Below are positions 6,766-17,032 of a stretch of 64,000 nt of DNA, piece by piece. The stretch's first letter is position 1; every line of letters starts with the position of its first letter. The notes under the pieces were generated by a model, which did no database searches, was not told where the DNA came from, and worked only from the letters and a program-made list of their open reading frames with translations. The position numbers and the translations under genes were made by a program. This DNA comes from Neorhizobium huautlense (GTDB taxonomy: Bacteria > Pseudomonadota > Alphaproteobacteria > Rhizobiales > Rhizobiaceae): contig NZ_JAUSRF010000001.1 in the NCBI RefSeq assembly GCF_030811685.1, positions 186,001-250,000 of the forward strand, given 5' to 3'.

Positions 6766-7551
6766 TCAGGGCTGCTTGCCGATATAGGCCAGGATGCCGC
6801 CGTCGACGTAAAGCACGTGGCCGTTGACGAAATCCGATGCCGGCGAGGCAAGGAAGACGGCGGGGCCCTTCAGGTCCTGCGTGGTGCCCCAGCGATTGGC
6901 CGGGGTTTTCGCCAGGATGAAGGCGTTGAACGGATGGCCCGGCTCGCGCAGCGGTGCGGTCTGCGGGGTTTCGATATAACCCGGGCCAAGGCCGTTGCAC
7001 TGGATGTTCAGCGAACCGTATTCCGACGCAATGTTGCGGGTCAGCATCTTCAGGCCGCCCTTGGCGGCAGCATAGGCCGAAACCGTTTCGCGACCGAGTT
7101 CGCTCATCATCGAGCAGATGTTGATGATCTTGCCGCCACCCTTTTTGATCATGCCGGGAATGACGGCCTTGGCGACGATGAAGGGCGCGGTCAGGTCGAT
7201 ATCGATGACCTGGCGGAAATCCTTGACGTCCATTTCATGCATCGGCGTGCGGCGGATGATGCCGGCATTGTTGATGAGGATATCGACCGGGCCGAGATCC
7301 TTTTCGATATCGGCAACCAGTTTCTGCACGCCCGGTTCATCGGTAACGTCGCAGATGTAACCCTTGGCGTCGATGCCGGCAGCCTTGTAGGCTTCGATAC
7401 CCTTGGCGAGGAACTCCTCGTTGACATCGTTGAAGGCGATGGTGGCGCCGGCTTCGGCCAATGCGCTCGCCAGCGCAAAGCCGATACCATAGGAAGCGCC
7501 GGTGACGAGGGCGACCTTGCCCTTGAGCGAGAATGCGTCAGGATAGCTCAT
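6766..7551 (-). CDS. kduD: SDR-family oxidoreductase, KduD / gluconate 5-dehydrogenase type
   Basis: 261 residues. In this context the likely reaction is NAD(H)-dependent reduction of 2,5-diketo-3-deoxygluconate (DKII) to 2-keto-3-deoxygluconate. The N-terminal nucleotide-binding motif TGASYGIG is near residues 18-25, NNAGI near 90, catalytic Ser in CSMMSELG and the YAAAK catalytic Tyr-Lys pair near 160. The ATG at 7551 is preferred over a TTG two codons upstream because AGGA lies about 10 bases before it. Gluconate 5-dehydrogenases are close relatives, so the name rests on the neighbouring kduI, kdgT and kdgK. Confidence 0.82.
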   Translation of the reverse strand: MSYPDAFSLKGKVALVTGASYGIGFALASALAEAGATIAFNDVNEEFLAKGIEAYKAAGIDAKGYICDVTDEPGVQKLVADIEKDLGPVDILINNAGIIRRTPMHEMDVKDFRQVIDIDLTAPFIVAKAVIPGMIKKGGGKIINICSMMSELGRETVSAYAAAKGGLKMLTRNIASEYGSLNIQCNGLGPGYIETPQTAPLREPGHPFNAFILAKTPANRWGTTQDLKGPAVFLASPASDFVNGHVLYVDGGILAYIGKQP

Positions 7552-7584
7552 AATCAAAAAATCCTTGAATACGGAGGAGGATAA

Positions 7585-7658
7585 GGCGGCAGCGCAAACC
7601 TGCTGCCGCCGGACCCCGCAGGCCGTCGATCCTGTCGATCGATGCCGTTGGCGGGGTC
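7585..7658 (-). promoter_or_regulatory. two stem-loops between kduI and kduD
   Basis: GGCGGCAGC (7585-7593) pairs with GCTGCCGCC (7602-7610), and GACCCCGC (7612-7619) pairs with GCGGGGTC (7651-7658). Both lie in the 132-base gap after kduI and lack T-runs. Such intergenic hairpins commonly set the relative stability of mRNA segments in an operon. Confidence 0.5.
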
Positions 7659-7683
7659 AGGTCGTGGCATCATGGCCGGGCGA

Positions 7684-8526
7684 TCAACGCAGTTCGTTGA
7701 TCGGGATGTGGTCCATGTCGTCGAAGGTGAGGTTTTCGCCGCACATTGCCCAGATGAACGTGTAGTTGGCGGTGCCGCAACCAGCATGGATCGACCACGA
7801 CGGCGAGATGACCGCCTGTTCGTTGCCGACGAGGATGTGGCGGGTCTGCTGGCCCTCACCCATCATGTGGAAGACGGCCTGGTCTTCGGCGATGTTGAAG
7901 TAATAGTAGATTTCCGAACGGCGCTCATGCGTGTGAGCCGGCATGGTGTTCCAGACATTGCCCGGATCGAGTTCGGTCAGGCCCATCGACAGCTGGCAGG
8001 TTTCCAGAACGTCCGGGTGGATGAACTGGTTGATGACGCGCTTGTTGGCGGTGGCATTGTCACCGACCGGCTTTTTCTTGGCGTCTGCGATCGACAGGAA
8101 GGTGGTCTTGCAGACTTTGTGGGCCGGTGCCGAGATCATGTAGAACTTGGCAGGTGTTGCCTTGTCCTTGCTGCGGAAAATGATCTGTTTGGTGCCCTTG
8201 GCAACGTAGAGGCAATCCTTGAAGCCGGTCTCAAAAACTTCGCCGTCGACTTCGATCGAGCCTTCGCCGCCAAGGTTGAAGATGCCGAGTTCGCGGCGTT
8301 CCAGCACGTAATTCGTGCCGAAATTCTTCATGCAGTCGATGCCCTTGTCGAGCGGCACATCTTCGTTGACCGGCATGCAGCCGAACACGACCATGCGGTC
8401 GACATGGCTATAGGTGGCGAGAATCTCGTCAGCGACGAAGAGCTTTTCGATGAGGAATTCGGCGCGCGTTTCTTCGGTCGTGTAACGCTTGAAATCCTTC
8501 TGGCTGGCCGAATAGCGGATGTCCAT
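7684..8526 (-). CDS. kduI: 5-dehydro-4-deoxy-D-glucuronate isomerase
   Basis: 280 residues, the usual KduI length. It converts 4-deoxy-L-threo-5-hexosulose uronate, from unsaturated galacturonate, to 2,5-diketo-3-deoxygluconate. The cupin metal site is visible as PAHTHERRSE (two His and a Glu), with a further His in SWSIHAGCGT. The ATG ending at 8526 (MDIRYSASQKDF) is preceded by AGGAG; the frame continues upstream but those codons look non-coding. It is followed by kduD and preceded by yhcH. Confidence 0.93.
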   Translation of the reverse strand: MDIRYSASQKDFKRYTTEETRAEFLIEKLFVADEILATYSHVDRMVVFGCMPVNEDVPLDKGIDCMKNFGTNYVLERRELGIFNLGGEGSIEVDGEVFETGFKDCLYVAKGTKQIIFRSKDKATPAKFYMISAPAHKVCKTTFLSIADAKKKPVGDNATANKRVINQFIHPDVLETCQLSMGLTELDPGNVWNTMPAHTHERRSEIYYYFNIAEDQAVFHMMGEGQQTRHILVGNEQAVISPSWSIHAGCGTANYTFIWAMCGENLTFDDMDHIPINELR

Positions 8527-8579
8527 GACTGTAACTCCTGTAGAAATCTGTATCGTGATGAAAGAGGCCGGTGCGGCGC

Positions 8580-10120
<1,541 letters not shown>

Positions 10121-10150
10121 TTTTGCATTCCTCCTAAAATATCATCTTCG

Positions 10151-11131
10151 CTACTCGGTGGCACTCTGTTGGCCGCGCTGAGCGATCTCCTTTGAAAAAA
10201 CGTCCGGCGTTGCTCCTTCCGGGATGATGGCGCCGTGGTGCTGGACGACAGCACCGGCGACGACGTGGGCTCGGGCAGCGGCTTCGACGGGAAGAAGACC
10301 GAGAAGGCGCCCGAGGATGTAGGTGGCGGAAAAACTGTCGCCGGCCGCGGTGGTATCGACGACTTTTTCGACCTTGGTGGCGGGCACGGTCTCGACCTTG
10401 CCGCCATGGATGAGCGTGGCATCGCCCGGCCCGTCCTTGATCACCACTTCGAGCTGCGGCATTTTCGCAAAATACGCGATGCCGGCATCGACGGTCTGGG
10501 GGAGACCCAGAACTTCAAGCTCTTCGATGGTGACGAGAACGCGGGTGGAAAAACCGATGACGCGTTCATAAACGGCCCGTGCATTTTCGATACCGCCCCA
10601 GAGAAGCGGGCGGTAGTTTCCGTCGAAATCGACGGCGACACCGGCACGGGCCAGTTCCTCCAGCCTTTCGAGCAGGCGCTCGCGGCTTTCGGGTTTCAGA
10701 ACCGCCAGGCTGATACCCGACAGGTAGATGCTGGTGTAACCACCAAGGGCTTCCAGCAGATCCTTCGAACCTTCCGATTCAAAGGTTTCCCGGGCGGCTG
10801 CCTCGCCGCGCCAGTAAAAGAAGCGACGTTCGCCGCTAGCATCCGTGCGGATGAAATAAAGGCCCGCACGACGTCCTTTCAGACGCAGGACAAGATGGTC
10901 GTCGACCCCCTGCTCTTTCCAGAAAGCGGCCATCTGGTCGCTGAACGGATCGTCGCCGATGGCGGTTACGTAGGAAACAAAGCTACCCAGTCCGGCGCCG
11001 AGGCGCGCCATGTAGGCTGCCGTATTAAAGGTGTCGCCGCCGAAAGCCTGGGTGATCGACCCGTCAGGCTTGCATTGCATCTCGATCATGCATTCACCGA
11101 TCGATGCGACGCGAATTTGTTGTTGTGACAT
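10151..11131 (-). CDS. kdgK: 2-keto-3-deoxygluconate kinase
   Basis: 326 residues, PfkB/ribokinase family. It phosphorylates 2-keto-3-deoxygluconate to KDPG, the entry into the Entner-Doudoroff lower arm. The N-terminal RVASIGECMIEM and the GGDTFNTAAYMARLG sugar-binding segment are present; the C-terminal DTTAAGDSF carries the catalytic Asp and anion hole. The ATG ending at 11131 follows GGAAGGGA; an upstream extension to 11227 looks non-coding. It is the first gene of the operon. The divergent gap to pflB contains an FNR/FixK box that could also influence this promoter. Confidence 0.92.
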   Translation of the reverse strand: MSQQQIRVASIGECMIEMQCKPDGSITQAFGGDTFNTAAYMARLGAGLGSFVSYVTAIGDDPFSDQMAAFWKEQGVDDHLVLRLKGRRAGLYFIRTDASGERRFFYWRGEAAARETFESEGSKDLLEALGGYTSIYLSGISLAVLKPESRERLLERLEELARAGVAVDFDGNYRPLLWGGIENARAVYERVIGFSTRVLVTIEELEVLGLPQTVDAGIAYFAKMPQLEVVIKDGPGDATLIHGGKVETVPATKVEKVVDTTAAGDSFSATYILGRLLGLLPVEAAARAHVVAGAVVQHHGAIIPEGATPDVFSKEIAQRGQQSATE

Positions 11132-11235
11132 TGTGCATCCCTTCCAGGCCGCGTCTGCGGCTTGAAGCACAAGGCGTCTCTGACCCCCGTCCTGTGCTTT
11201 CGAGATGAACCTATCGGGCTGCCGCACCCTCGGCG

Positions 11236-11249
11236 TTGATCGGGATCAA
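11236..11249. promoter_or_regulatory. FNR/FixK-type anaerobox
   Basis: TTGAT-CGGG-ATCAA is an exact match to the TTGAT-N4-ATCAA consensus bound by FNR, FnrN and FixK in alphaproteobacteria. It lies 127 bases before the pflB ATG and 104 bases before the kdgK ATG on the other strand. A class II promoter would start near 11284, with a weak -10 around TAGCCT (11271-11276), reading into pflB. Confidence 0.75.
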
Positions 11250-11376
11250 TGGTTTCTCGCCGCGTGTTGATAGCCTGCAGATGGAAGTCAGGACGCCGGC
11301 CATTCGATGAGCATGTGTCGTGATTTGGGAGGATCCTAAATCAAATGCCGCAAGGCAAAGCAGAAGGAAGACACTC

Positions 11377-13635
11377 ATGGGCATCCTTTCCGAAAAGATC
11401 ACTCCGGCCGATGCATGGTCGGGTTTCAAGGGCGAGGCATGGCGCGAAAACGTCGATGTTCGCGACTTCATCCAGGCGAACTACACCCCCTATACCGCCG
11501 ACAGCACATTTCTGGCCGGTGCGACAAAACGCACGCTGAAACTCTGGGAAGACCTGAGCGTCCTTCTCAAGGCCGAGCGCGAAAAGGGCGTTCTCGACGT
11601 TTCCGCCGACCGCGCCTCGACCATCACCGCCCATGACGCCGGTTACATCGACCAGAGCGCCGAGCTGATCGTCGGCCTGCAGACCGATGCGCCGCTGAAG
11701 CGCGCCATCATGCCGAACGGCGGTTTGCGCATGGTCGAAAACGGCTTGGAAGCTTTCGGTTTCGAGCTTGATCCTTCGGTGAAGGAGGTCTGGACCAAAT
11801 ATCGCAAGAGCCACAACCAGGGCATTTTCGACGTCTACAGCCCGGAAATCCTTGCCGCCCGCAAGTCCGGCGTCATCACCGGCCTGCCGGATGCCTATGG
11901 TCGCGGCCGTATCATCGGAGATTATCGCCGTGTTGCCCTTTATGGCACCGACGCATTGCGCGCCTTCCGCCAGAAGGATTTTCACGCACTCGACAACGAG
12001 GTTTTCACCGAAAGCGTGATGCGCCTGCGTGAAGAACTGTCGGAACAGTTCCGCGCGCTCGACGAGCTGCGGGAAATGGCCGCGAAATACGGCTATGACA
12101 TTTCCAAGCCTGCGACCAATGCGCGCGAAGCCATCCAGTGGACCTATTTCGCCTATCTGGCAGCGGTGAAGGAACAGAACGGTGCGGCCATGTCGCTCGG
12201 CCGCGTCTCGACCTTCCTCGACATCTATATCCAGCGCGATATCGATGCCGGTCTTCTGAGCGAAGAACAGGCGCAGGAACTGATCGATGACATGATCATC
12301 AAGCTGCGCATCGTTCGCTTCCTGCGCACACCAGAATATGACCAGCTGTTTTCCGGCGATCCGACCTGGGTCACGGAATCGATCGGTGGTGTTGGCGAAG
12401 ATGGCCGTCCGCTCGTCACCAAGTCGAGCTTCCGCTTCCTGCATACGCTCTACAATCTCGGCCCGGCTCCGGAACCGAACCTGACCGTGCTGTGGAGCAC
12501 GCAGCTGCCCACCGGCTTCAAGAACTTCTGCGCAAAGGTCTCTGCCGATACCAGCGCCATCCAGTACGAAAACGATGACCTGATGCGGCCCAAATGGGGC
12601 GACGACTACGGCATTGCATGCTGCGTCTCGGCCATGCGCATCGGCAAGCAGATGCAGTTTTTCGGTGCACGCTCGAACCTCGCAAAGGCTCTGCTGTATG
12701 CGATCAACGGCGGTGTCGATGAAAAGAGCGGTGTCGCGGTTGCCAAGGGCTTTGAGCCGATCAAGGGCGACGTGCTGGTCTATGACGAAGTCATGCAAAA
12801 ATTCGACAAGATGATGGACTGGCTGGCCGCGACTTACGTCAAGGCGCTCAACACCGTCCATTACATGCACGACAAATACGCTTACGAGCGTATAGAGATG
12901 GCGCTGCACGACCGCGACATTTTGCGCACCATGGCCTGCGGCATTGCCGGCCTGTCGGTGGCAGCGGATTCGTTGTCGGCCATCAAGCACGCCAAGGTGC
13001 ATGTGATCCGCAACGAGGCGGGCCTTGCCGTCGATTACAGGATCGAAGGCGAATACCCGGCCTATGGCAATAATGACAACCGTGCCGACGACATCGCGGT
13101 ATGGCTGACCGAGACCTTCATGAAGAAGATCGCCGCCCAGCCCTACTTCTATCGCGACTCAATGCCGACGCAGTCGGTTCTGACGATCACCTCCAACGTG
13201 GTCTACGGCAAGAAGACCGGCAACACGCCGGACGGACGCCGCGCCGGCGAGCCCTTTGCGCCGGGTGCAAACCCGATGAACGGCCGCGACATCAAGGGTT
13301 TTGTCGCAGCCGGTGCATCGGTTGCAAAAATCCCGTACGATTCGGCTCTCGACGGCATTTCCTGGACGGCCTCGGCCACCCCGGATTCGCTTGGCAAGAC
13401 CGATGAGGAACGCGCCCAGAACCTTGCCAATTGCCTGGACGGTTATGCGGCGGCCGGTGGTTTCCATGTCAACGTCAACGTGTTCAATCGCGACACGCTG
13501 GTTGACGCCATGGATCACCCGGAACTCTACCCACAGCTGACGGTCCGCGTATCGGGCTACGCCGTCAACTTCGTCAAGCTGACCCGCGAACAGCAGCTCG
13601 ACGTCATCTCGCGTACGTTCCACGCCAGAATGTAA
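11377..13635 (+). CDS. pflB: pyruvate formate-lyase (formate C-acetyltransferase)
   Basis: 752 residues, close to the 759 of Escherichia coli PflB. It converts pyruvate and CoA to acetyl-CoA and formate by glycyl-radical chemistry. The catalytic Cys pair is at residues 415-416 ([12 protein letters not shown]) and the radical Gly at about 727 in RVSGYAVNF, 26 residues from the C-terminus, so the enzyme looks functional. ATG 11377 follows GAAGGAAG; the frame extends upstream to 11320 but without the family start. The FNR/FixK box upstream and pflA downstream indicate oxygen-controlled expression. Pfl is not a common enzyme in aerobic rhizobia. Confidence 0.95.
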   Translation: MGILSEKITPADAWSGFKGEAWRENVDVRDFIQANYTPYTADSTFLAGATKRTLKLWEDLSVLLKAEREKGVLDVSADRASTITAHDAGYIDQSAELIVGLQTDAPLKRAIMPNGGLRMVENGLEAFGFELDPSVKEVWTKYRKSHNQGIFDVYSPEILAARKSGVITGLPDAYGRGRIIGDYRRVALYGTDALRAFRQKDFHALDNEVFTESVMRLREELSEQFRALDELREMAAKYGYDISKPATNAREAIQWTYFAYLAAVKEQNGAAMSLGRVSTFLDIYIQRDIDAGLLSEEQAQELIDDMIIKLRIVRFLRTPEYDQLFSGDPTWVTESIGGVGEDGRPLVTKSSFRFLHTLYNLGPAPEPNLTVLWSTQLPTGFKNFCAKVSADTSAIQYENDDLMRPKWGDDYGIACCVSAMRIGKQMQFFGARSNLAKALLYAINGGVDEKSGVAVAKGFEPIKGDVLVYDEVMQKFDKMMDWLAATYVKALNTVHYMHDKYAYERIEMALHDRDILRTMACGIAGLSVAADSLSAIKHAKVHVIRNEAGLAVDYRIEGEYPAYGNNDNRADDIAVWLTETFMKKIAAQPYFYRDSMPTQSVLTITSNVVYGKKTGNTPDGRRAGEPFAPGANPMNGRDIKGFVAAGASVAKIPYDSALDGISWTASATPDSLGKTDEERAQNLANCLDGYAAAGGFHVNVNVFNRDTLVDAMDHPELYPQLTVRVSGYAVNFVKLTREQQLDVISRTFHARM

Positions 13636-13653
13636 GCCGGATCTGGAGATCGA

Positions 13654-13682
13654 ACCGGGCGCAGTTTCATTCTGCGCCCGGT
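13654..13682 (+). promoter_or_regulatory. hairpin between pflB and pflA
   Basis: ACCGGGCGCAG (13654-13664) and CTGCGCCCGGT (13672-13682) form a perfect 11-bp stem with a TTTCATT loop, 18 bases after the pflB stop and 31 bases before pflA. The bases after it (CCTTCC) are not a T-run. Partial termination would give less activase than enzyme. Confidence 0.6.
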
Positions 13683-13712
13683 CCTTCCAGACAATGTATT
13701 CGCTATAAAACC

Positions 13713-14516
13713 ATGAGCCTCACCATGGACATCCATCACACCTCCACCGGTTCGCCCAAGGCGGCCGCCAGCCACCACACGCCGCTCGACCACGGCTTCC
13801 TGCACTCCGTCGAAAGCGGCGCCGCCGTCGATGGACCGGGCATGCGCTTCGTGTTCTTCATGGCGGGTTGCCAGTTCCGCTGTCTTTATTGCCACAACCC
13901 GGACACCTGGAAACTGCACAATGGCCGCCGCATCACGCTCGATGATGTGATCGCCGAGATCAAACCCTATGCCGGTTTCCTAAAATTTGCAGGCGGCGTG
14001 ACCATTTCCGGCGGCGAGCCGCTGATGCAGGCGGGTTTCGTCGGCGAGATGTTTCGTCGCATCAAGCAGGAATTCGGCCTGCACACTGCGCTGGACACGC
14101 AGGGGTTTCTGCACGGCAATGTCGAGGATACGTTTTTCGACAATGTCGACTTGGTGATGCTCGACATCAAACATTCCGACCCCGACACCTACAAACGCCT
14201 GACGGCGCAGCCGCTGCAGCCGACGCTGGACTTTGCCCTCCGCCTGAAACGCCTCAACAAGCCGATGTGGCTGCGTTACGTACTGGTGCCCGGCTGGACG
14301 GATGGCGCGGACGACATTGCCCGTCTTGCCGATTTCGTGGCGGATCTCGGCGATATCGTCGAACGCGTGGAAGTGTTGCCTTTCCACCAGATGGGCATCC
14401 AGAAATGGGAGCAACTGGGCATCGAATATACGCTGAAGGATTGCCCGACACCGACGCCCGAGTCCGTGGCGCAGGCGCGGGCGATCTTTGCGGAAAGGGG
14501 TTTGACGGTGGTTTGA
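13713..14516 (+). CDS. pflA: pyruvate formate-lyase activating enzyme
   Basis: 267 residues, radical SAM protein that installs the glycyl radical on PflB. The 4Fe-4S ligands are Cys53, Cys57 and Cys60 (AGCQFRCLYCHNPDTW), followed by the GGVTISGGEPLMQ SAM-binding segment. The N-terminal 25 residues are an extra His/Ser-rich stretch before the family start; ATG 13725 is an alternative. It is paired with pflB 78 bases upstream. Confidence 0.93.
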   Translation: MSLTMDIHHTSTGSPKAAASHHTPLDHGFLHSVESGAAVDGPGMRFVFFMAGCQFRCLYCHNPDTWKLHNGRRITLDDVIAEIKPYAGFLKFAGGVTISGGEPLMQAGFVGEMFRRIKQEFGLHTALDTQGFLHGNVEDTFFDNVDLVMLDIKHSDPDTYKRLTAQPLQPTLDFALRLKRLNKPMWLRYVLVPGWTDGADDIARLADFVADLGDIVERVEVLPFHQMGIQKWEQLGIEYTLKDCPTPTPESVAQARAIFAERGLTVV

Positions 14517-14552
14517 AATCCTGCGGCGACGCTGGCCCATCACCGGAAGACG

Positions 14553-14810
14553 TTACCAGCGGGGCTGCTCGTTGGCAGGTGGGCCATTTTGCCACTGGTC
14601 ATAATAATCCAGTGCGGTGTCCTGCGCCGTGCGCAAAAGGCTCGGGTCCTGCCAGATCATGAAACCGCCGATGACAAGCCCCGCTATGATGGCTATGCCG
14701 ATCAGCTTGCGAACGACGAACATCACCAGCCAGATCGCGACGAGCGCGATCACCACCATGACCAGCAGGGAATAGATATCTTCAGGGATATAAGCGTCGA
14801 ATGATTCCAT
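14553..14810 (-). CDS. small membrane protein of unknown function
   Basis: 85 residues. After a short acidic N-terminus (MESFDAYIPEDIYS) come two hydrophobic segments, about residues 14-33 and 36-54, separated by a basic VRK that would set a hairpin topology. The soluble tail (WQDPSLLRTAQDTALDYYDQW) is polar. No family is recognised. It converges on pflA and leaves only 36 bases between the two stops. Confidence 0.55.
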   Translation of the reverse strand: MESFDAYIPEDIYSLLVMVVIALVAIWLVMFVVRKLIGIAIIAGLVIGGFMIWQDPSLLRTAQDTALDYYDQWQNGPPANEQPRW

Positions 14811-14872
14811 GCCACGCTTATAGGGGAAACGGTTTGGCCGAATGAAGGCAGCAGGTGACGTGACTGTGGATG

Positions 14873-14903
14873 TGTTTCATGCCACCATCGATGGCATGAA
14901 ACA
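14873..14903. repeat. 12-bp inverted repeat upstream of the DUF4287 gene
   Basis: TGTTTCATGCCA (14873-14884) and TGGCATGAAACA (14892-14903) are exact inverse copies with a 7-base spacer, ending 18 bases before the next start codon. It may be an operator for a dimeric regulator or a 5'-leader hairpin. Confidence 0.5.
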
Positions 14904-14921
14904 GCAACGGATCGAGGGGAC

Positions 14922-15128
14922 ATGATGGCAAAGGATGTTGTTAAGGGACCAGCGTCGTATTTCCCGTCGATCGAAGCGAAATACGGACGCCCGATTGCCG
15001 AGTGGAAAGAGCTTATTCGCGGCCAGGGCGGAAAGAAACACATGGAGCTTGTGGCCTGGCTGAAGCAGGAGCATGGCATGGGACACGGCCATGCCAACGC
15101 GCTGGTTGCCGACACGCTGCGGGAGTAA
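14922..15128 (+). CDS. DUF4287 small protein
   Basis: 68 residues (or 67 from the second ATG at 14925), preceded by GAGGGGA. The pattern SYFPSIEAKYGRPIAEWKELI...MELVAWLKQEHGMGHGHANALVADTLR is that of the DUF4287 family, compact helical proteins with a conserved GMGHGHANALV segment. The function is unknown; relatives often lie near DUF5655-type proteins. Here it stands alone between convergent and divergent neighbours. Confidence 0.75.
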   Translation: MMAKDVVKGPASYFPSIEAKYGRPIAEWKELIRGQGGKKHMELVAWLKQEHGMGHGHANALVADTLRE

Positions 15129-15178
15129 CACCTGAGCGAATTCAAGGGCCCGGCGCGTCTTCTCCCGTTGACGGGCGG

Positions 15179-16177
15179 CTACTGGAGGGCACCGGTGCGC
15201 CTTGCCGACATCGGGCAACCCTTGCAGGTTCTGGCACATGTGCGCGGCACATAGGCTCCCGCACCGGGAACGCGCTGAAGCCCGTCGCGCTCCTTCGTGT
15301 TTTCGGGAAGCTTGACCTCGTCGGCGAGACCCAGGGCCATGAGAGCCTGGATGAAGGTCCAGCCGAGATCGATCTGGCCGCGTTCCAGACCGAGGCGTGC
15401 CGATTGCGGAAAGGCGTGGTGGTTGCTGTGAAAGGCTTCACCAAAAGTGACCAGCCCGAAGGCGGGCAGATTGTAGCCCTGCACCGCAACGCCATCGACG
15501 CTCCAACCCTGATGGCCGCGACGATGCGCAAAATGACCGATCAACCAATGGCCGGTGAGCGAAACCGAGACGCGCACCGCGATCCCCCAGACCAGCCAGC
15601 TCCAGCCGCCGATGGCAAAGAAAAGCACCGCCCATGGCAGTTGCTGGGCCATCCATGTCCGTTCCAGAAACTGATAGAAACGATCATCGCGCACGCTCTT
15701 CTCGATGACGAAAGCAGGCGGGTGACGCAGTTTCACGGCGCAATGCATCTGCCACCAGGCATCGACGAAAAACGAACGGCGATGCGCATGCAGGGGGTGA
15801 CAATCGCTCTGGCGCTGTGCCCAATCGCGAATATCATGCGCATGGATCATGCCGAACGGCCCGGCCATGCCCACAAGCGTGCCGAGATAGACGAGAATGT
15901 ATTCGACCGTTCGGCTGGTCTGGAACGAGCGGTGAATAAGCAGACGATGCATGCCGACCGAATGACCGGCGCAGATGGTGATCGCCGTGGTGACGACGAA
16001 CAGCGCAAAGGCATCCCAACTGAAGGTCAAAGGGCCAAGCACCAATGCGGCCAGCGTCATCAGGCCGGTCCAGATCGATTTCGAAGGCACCCAGATCACC
16101 TTGCCATCGACGGCGCTGCTGCGCGGGCCGGAAATCATGCGTTCGGTGGATAGGGTCTGGTTCGCCATGCTTGCCAT
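15179..16177 (-). CDS. acyl-lipid/acyl-CoA desaturase-like membrane protein
   Basis: 332 residues. The fold is that of delta-9-type desaturases: paired membrane segments flanking His boxes that hold a di-iron centre. Box 1 is HRLLIH, box 3 is HSNHHAF and a late GHWLIGHFAHR segment is present. Box 2, normally HRxHH, reads HAHDIRDWAQ here, so the iron site differs from classical members although several His follow (CHPLHAHRR). The C-terminal 30 residues are Cys/Arg-rich. Introduction of a double bond into a fatty acyl chain is the family role; the substrate is unknown. Confidence 0.72.
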   Translation of the reverse strand: MASMANQTLSTERMISGPRSSAVDGKVIWVPSKSIWTGLMTLAALVLGPLTFSWDAFALFVVTTAITICAGHSVGMHRLLIHRSFQTSRTVEYILVYLGTLVGMAGPFGMIHAHDIRDWAQRQSDCHPLHAHRRSFFVDAWWQMHCAVKLRHPPAFVIEKSVRDDRFYQFLERTWMAQQLPWAVLFFAIGGWSWLVWGIAVRVSVSLTGHWLIGHFAHRRGHQGWSVDGVAVQGYNLPAFGLVTFGEAFHSNHHAFPQSARLGLERGQIDLGWTFIQALMALGLADEVKLPENTKERDGLQRVPGAGAYVPRTCARTCKGCPMSARRTGALQ

Positions 16178-16576
16178 TGTCGCCTCCGGGTTTCGCGCCG
16201 CCCTGGCTCGCCAATCCGCGTCCCGGGAAACATTTAATCAATAAGCTAAATGTTTATTGCATAGACTTAGATATTTAGGCAAGTGACTAATCGTAGAATG
16301 TTCGAAAGCATTCACAGCCGTGCGTGAACAAAAGAGCTTGGGGGAATCCTCGGCGCGAACGGCTGTATCAACCGGCCTGCGAAAACTGCAGCGTGAAGGC
16401 CACATCGCGCATCCATGTCCGGAAGCGCCCGCTGAGCGCACCGGGCGCCCGCAAGCGCCGTCGATTTTGCATATCAGGCAATACGCAATGACAGCCGTCA
16501 ATCCGCTTGAAATACAATGATTGGCATGCTAACTAATGCCTATACATCATTAGCACACTAATTATCAGTCCGTCAG
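16178..16576. promoter_or_regulatory. divergent regulatory region between desaturase and marR
   Basis: This AT-rich 399-base gap serves promoters in both directions. Near the marR start lies CTAATG (16533-16538) and CATTAG (16548-16553), an inverted repeat with 9-base spacing, followed by TTAG-CACA-CTAA (16550-16561). These are plausible operators for autoregulation by the MarR protein. Near the desaturase start the sequence AAACATTTAATCAATAAGC is AT-rich and could hold its promoter. No convincing gene is seen in the gap. Confidence 0.45.
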
Positions 16577-17032
16577 ATGAAACGTTCCGAAGCCCAATCC
16601 GAATTTCTGGAAGCCCTGACCAAGGCCAGCCGCAAGATCCGCACTGCCTTCAACCAGCGCGTGACGGCGCATGGCCTGACGTATCCGCGCGCCCGCGCCT
16701 TGTGGCGGCTGGCGGAAAAGCCGGACATGGCGCAGGCAGAGCTTGCCTTCGAGCTGGAGCTGGAACAGGCCACCATGGTGCGCCTTCTAGACCGGATGGA
16801 GGAACATGGCCTGATCGAACGTCGCCCCTCTCCCAATGACAGGCGTGTCAAGCTGATCGCGCTGACCCCGCATGGCGAGGAACAGGCCACCATGGTGCGC
16901 TCGATCGCCAACCAGATGCGGCAGGAAGTGTTTGCCGATATCGACATGGACGACCTGCGCGGGCTGACGCAGCTTTTGCACGCCGTAAGCGGTCGCGTTG
17001 CCGATCTGGAGAGCCTCCATGTCCCCGCGTGA
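16577..17032 (+). CDS. MarR-family transcriptional regulator
   Basis: 151 residues with the MarR winged helix: LTYPRARALWRLAEKPDMAQAELAFELELEQATMVRLLDRMEEHGLIERRPSPNDRRVKLIALT, where the DRR wing motif is clear. Such proteins usually repress a neighbouring efflux operon and release on binding a small phenolic compound. The next gene, an exporter, starts inside its last 14 bases. No strong ribosome site precedes the ATG. Confidence 0.88.
   Translation: MKRSEAQSEFLEALTKASRKIRTAFNQRVTAHGLTYPRARALWRLAEKPDMAQAELAFELELEQATMVRLLDRMEEHGLIERRPSPNDRRVKLIALTPHGEEQATMVRSIANQMRQEVFADIDMDDLRGLTQLLHAVSGRVADLESLHVPA

Noticed and set aside
11341..13002. A 553-codon minus-strand open frame opposite pflB
   Set aside because: pflB is certain and intact; the antisense frame has no domain, no ribosome site and shadow composition.
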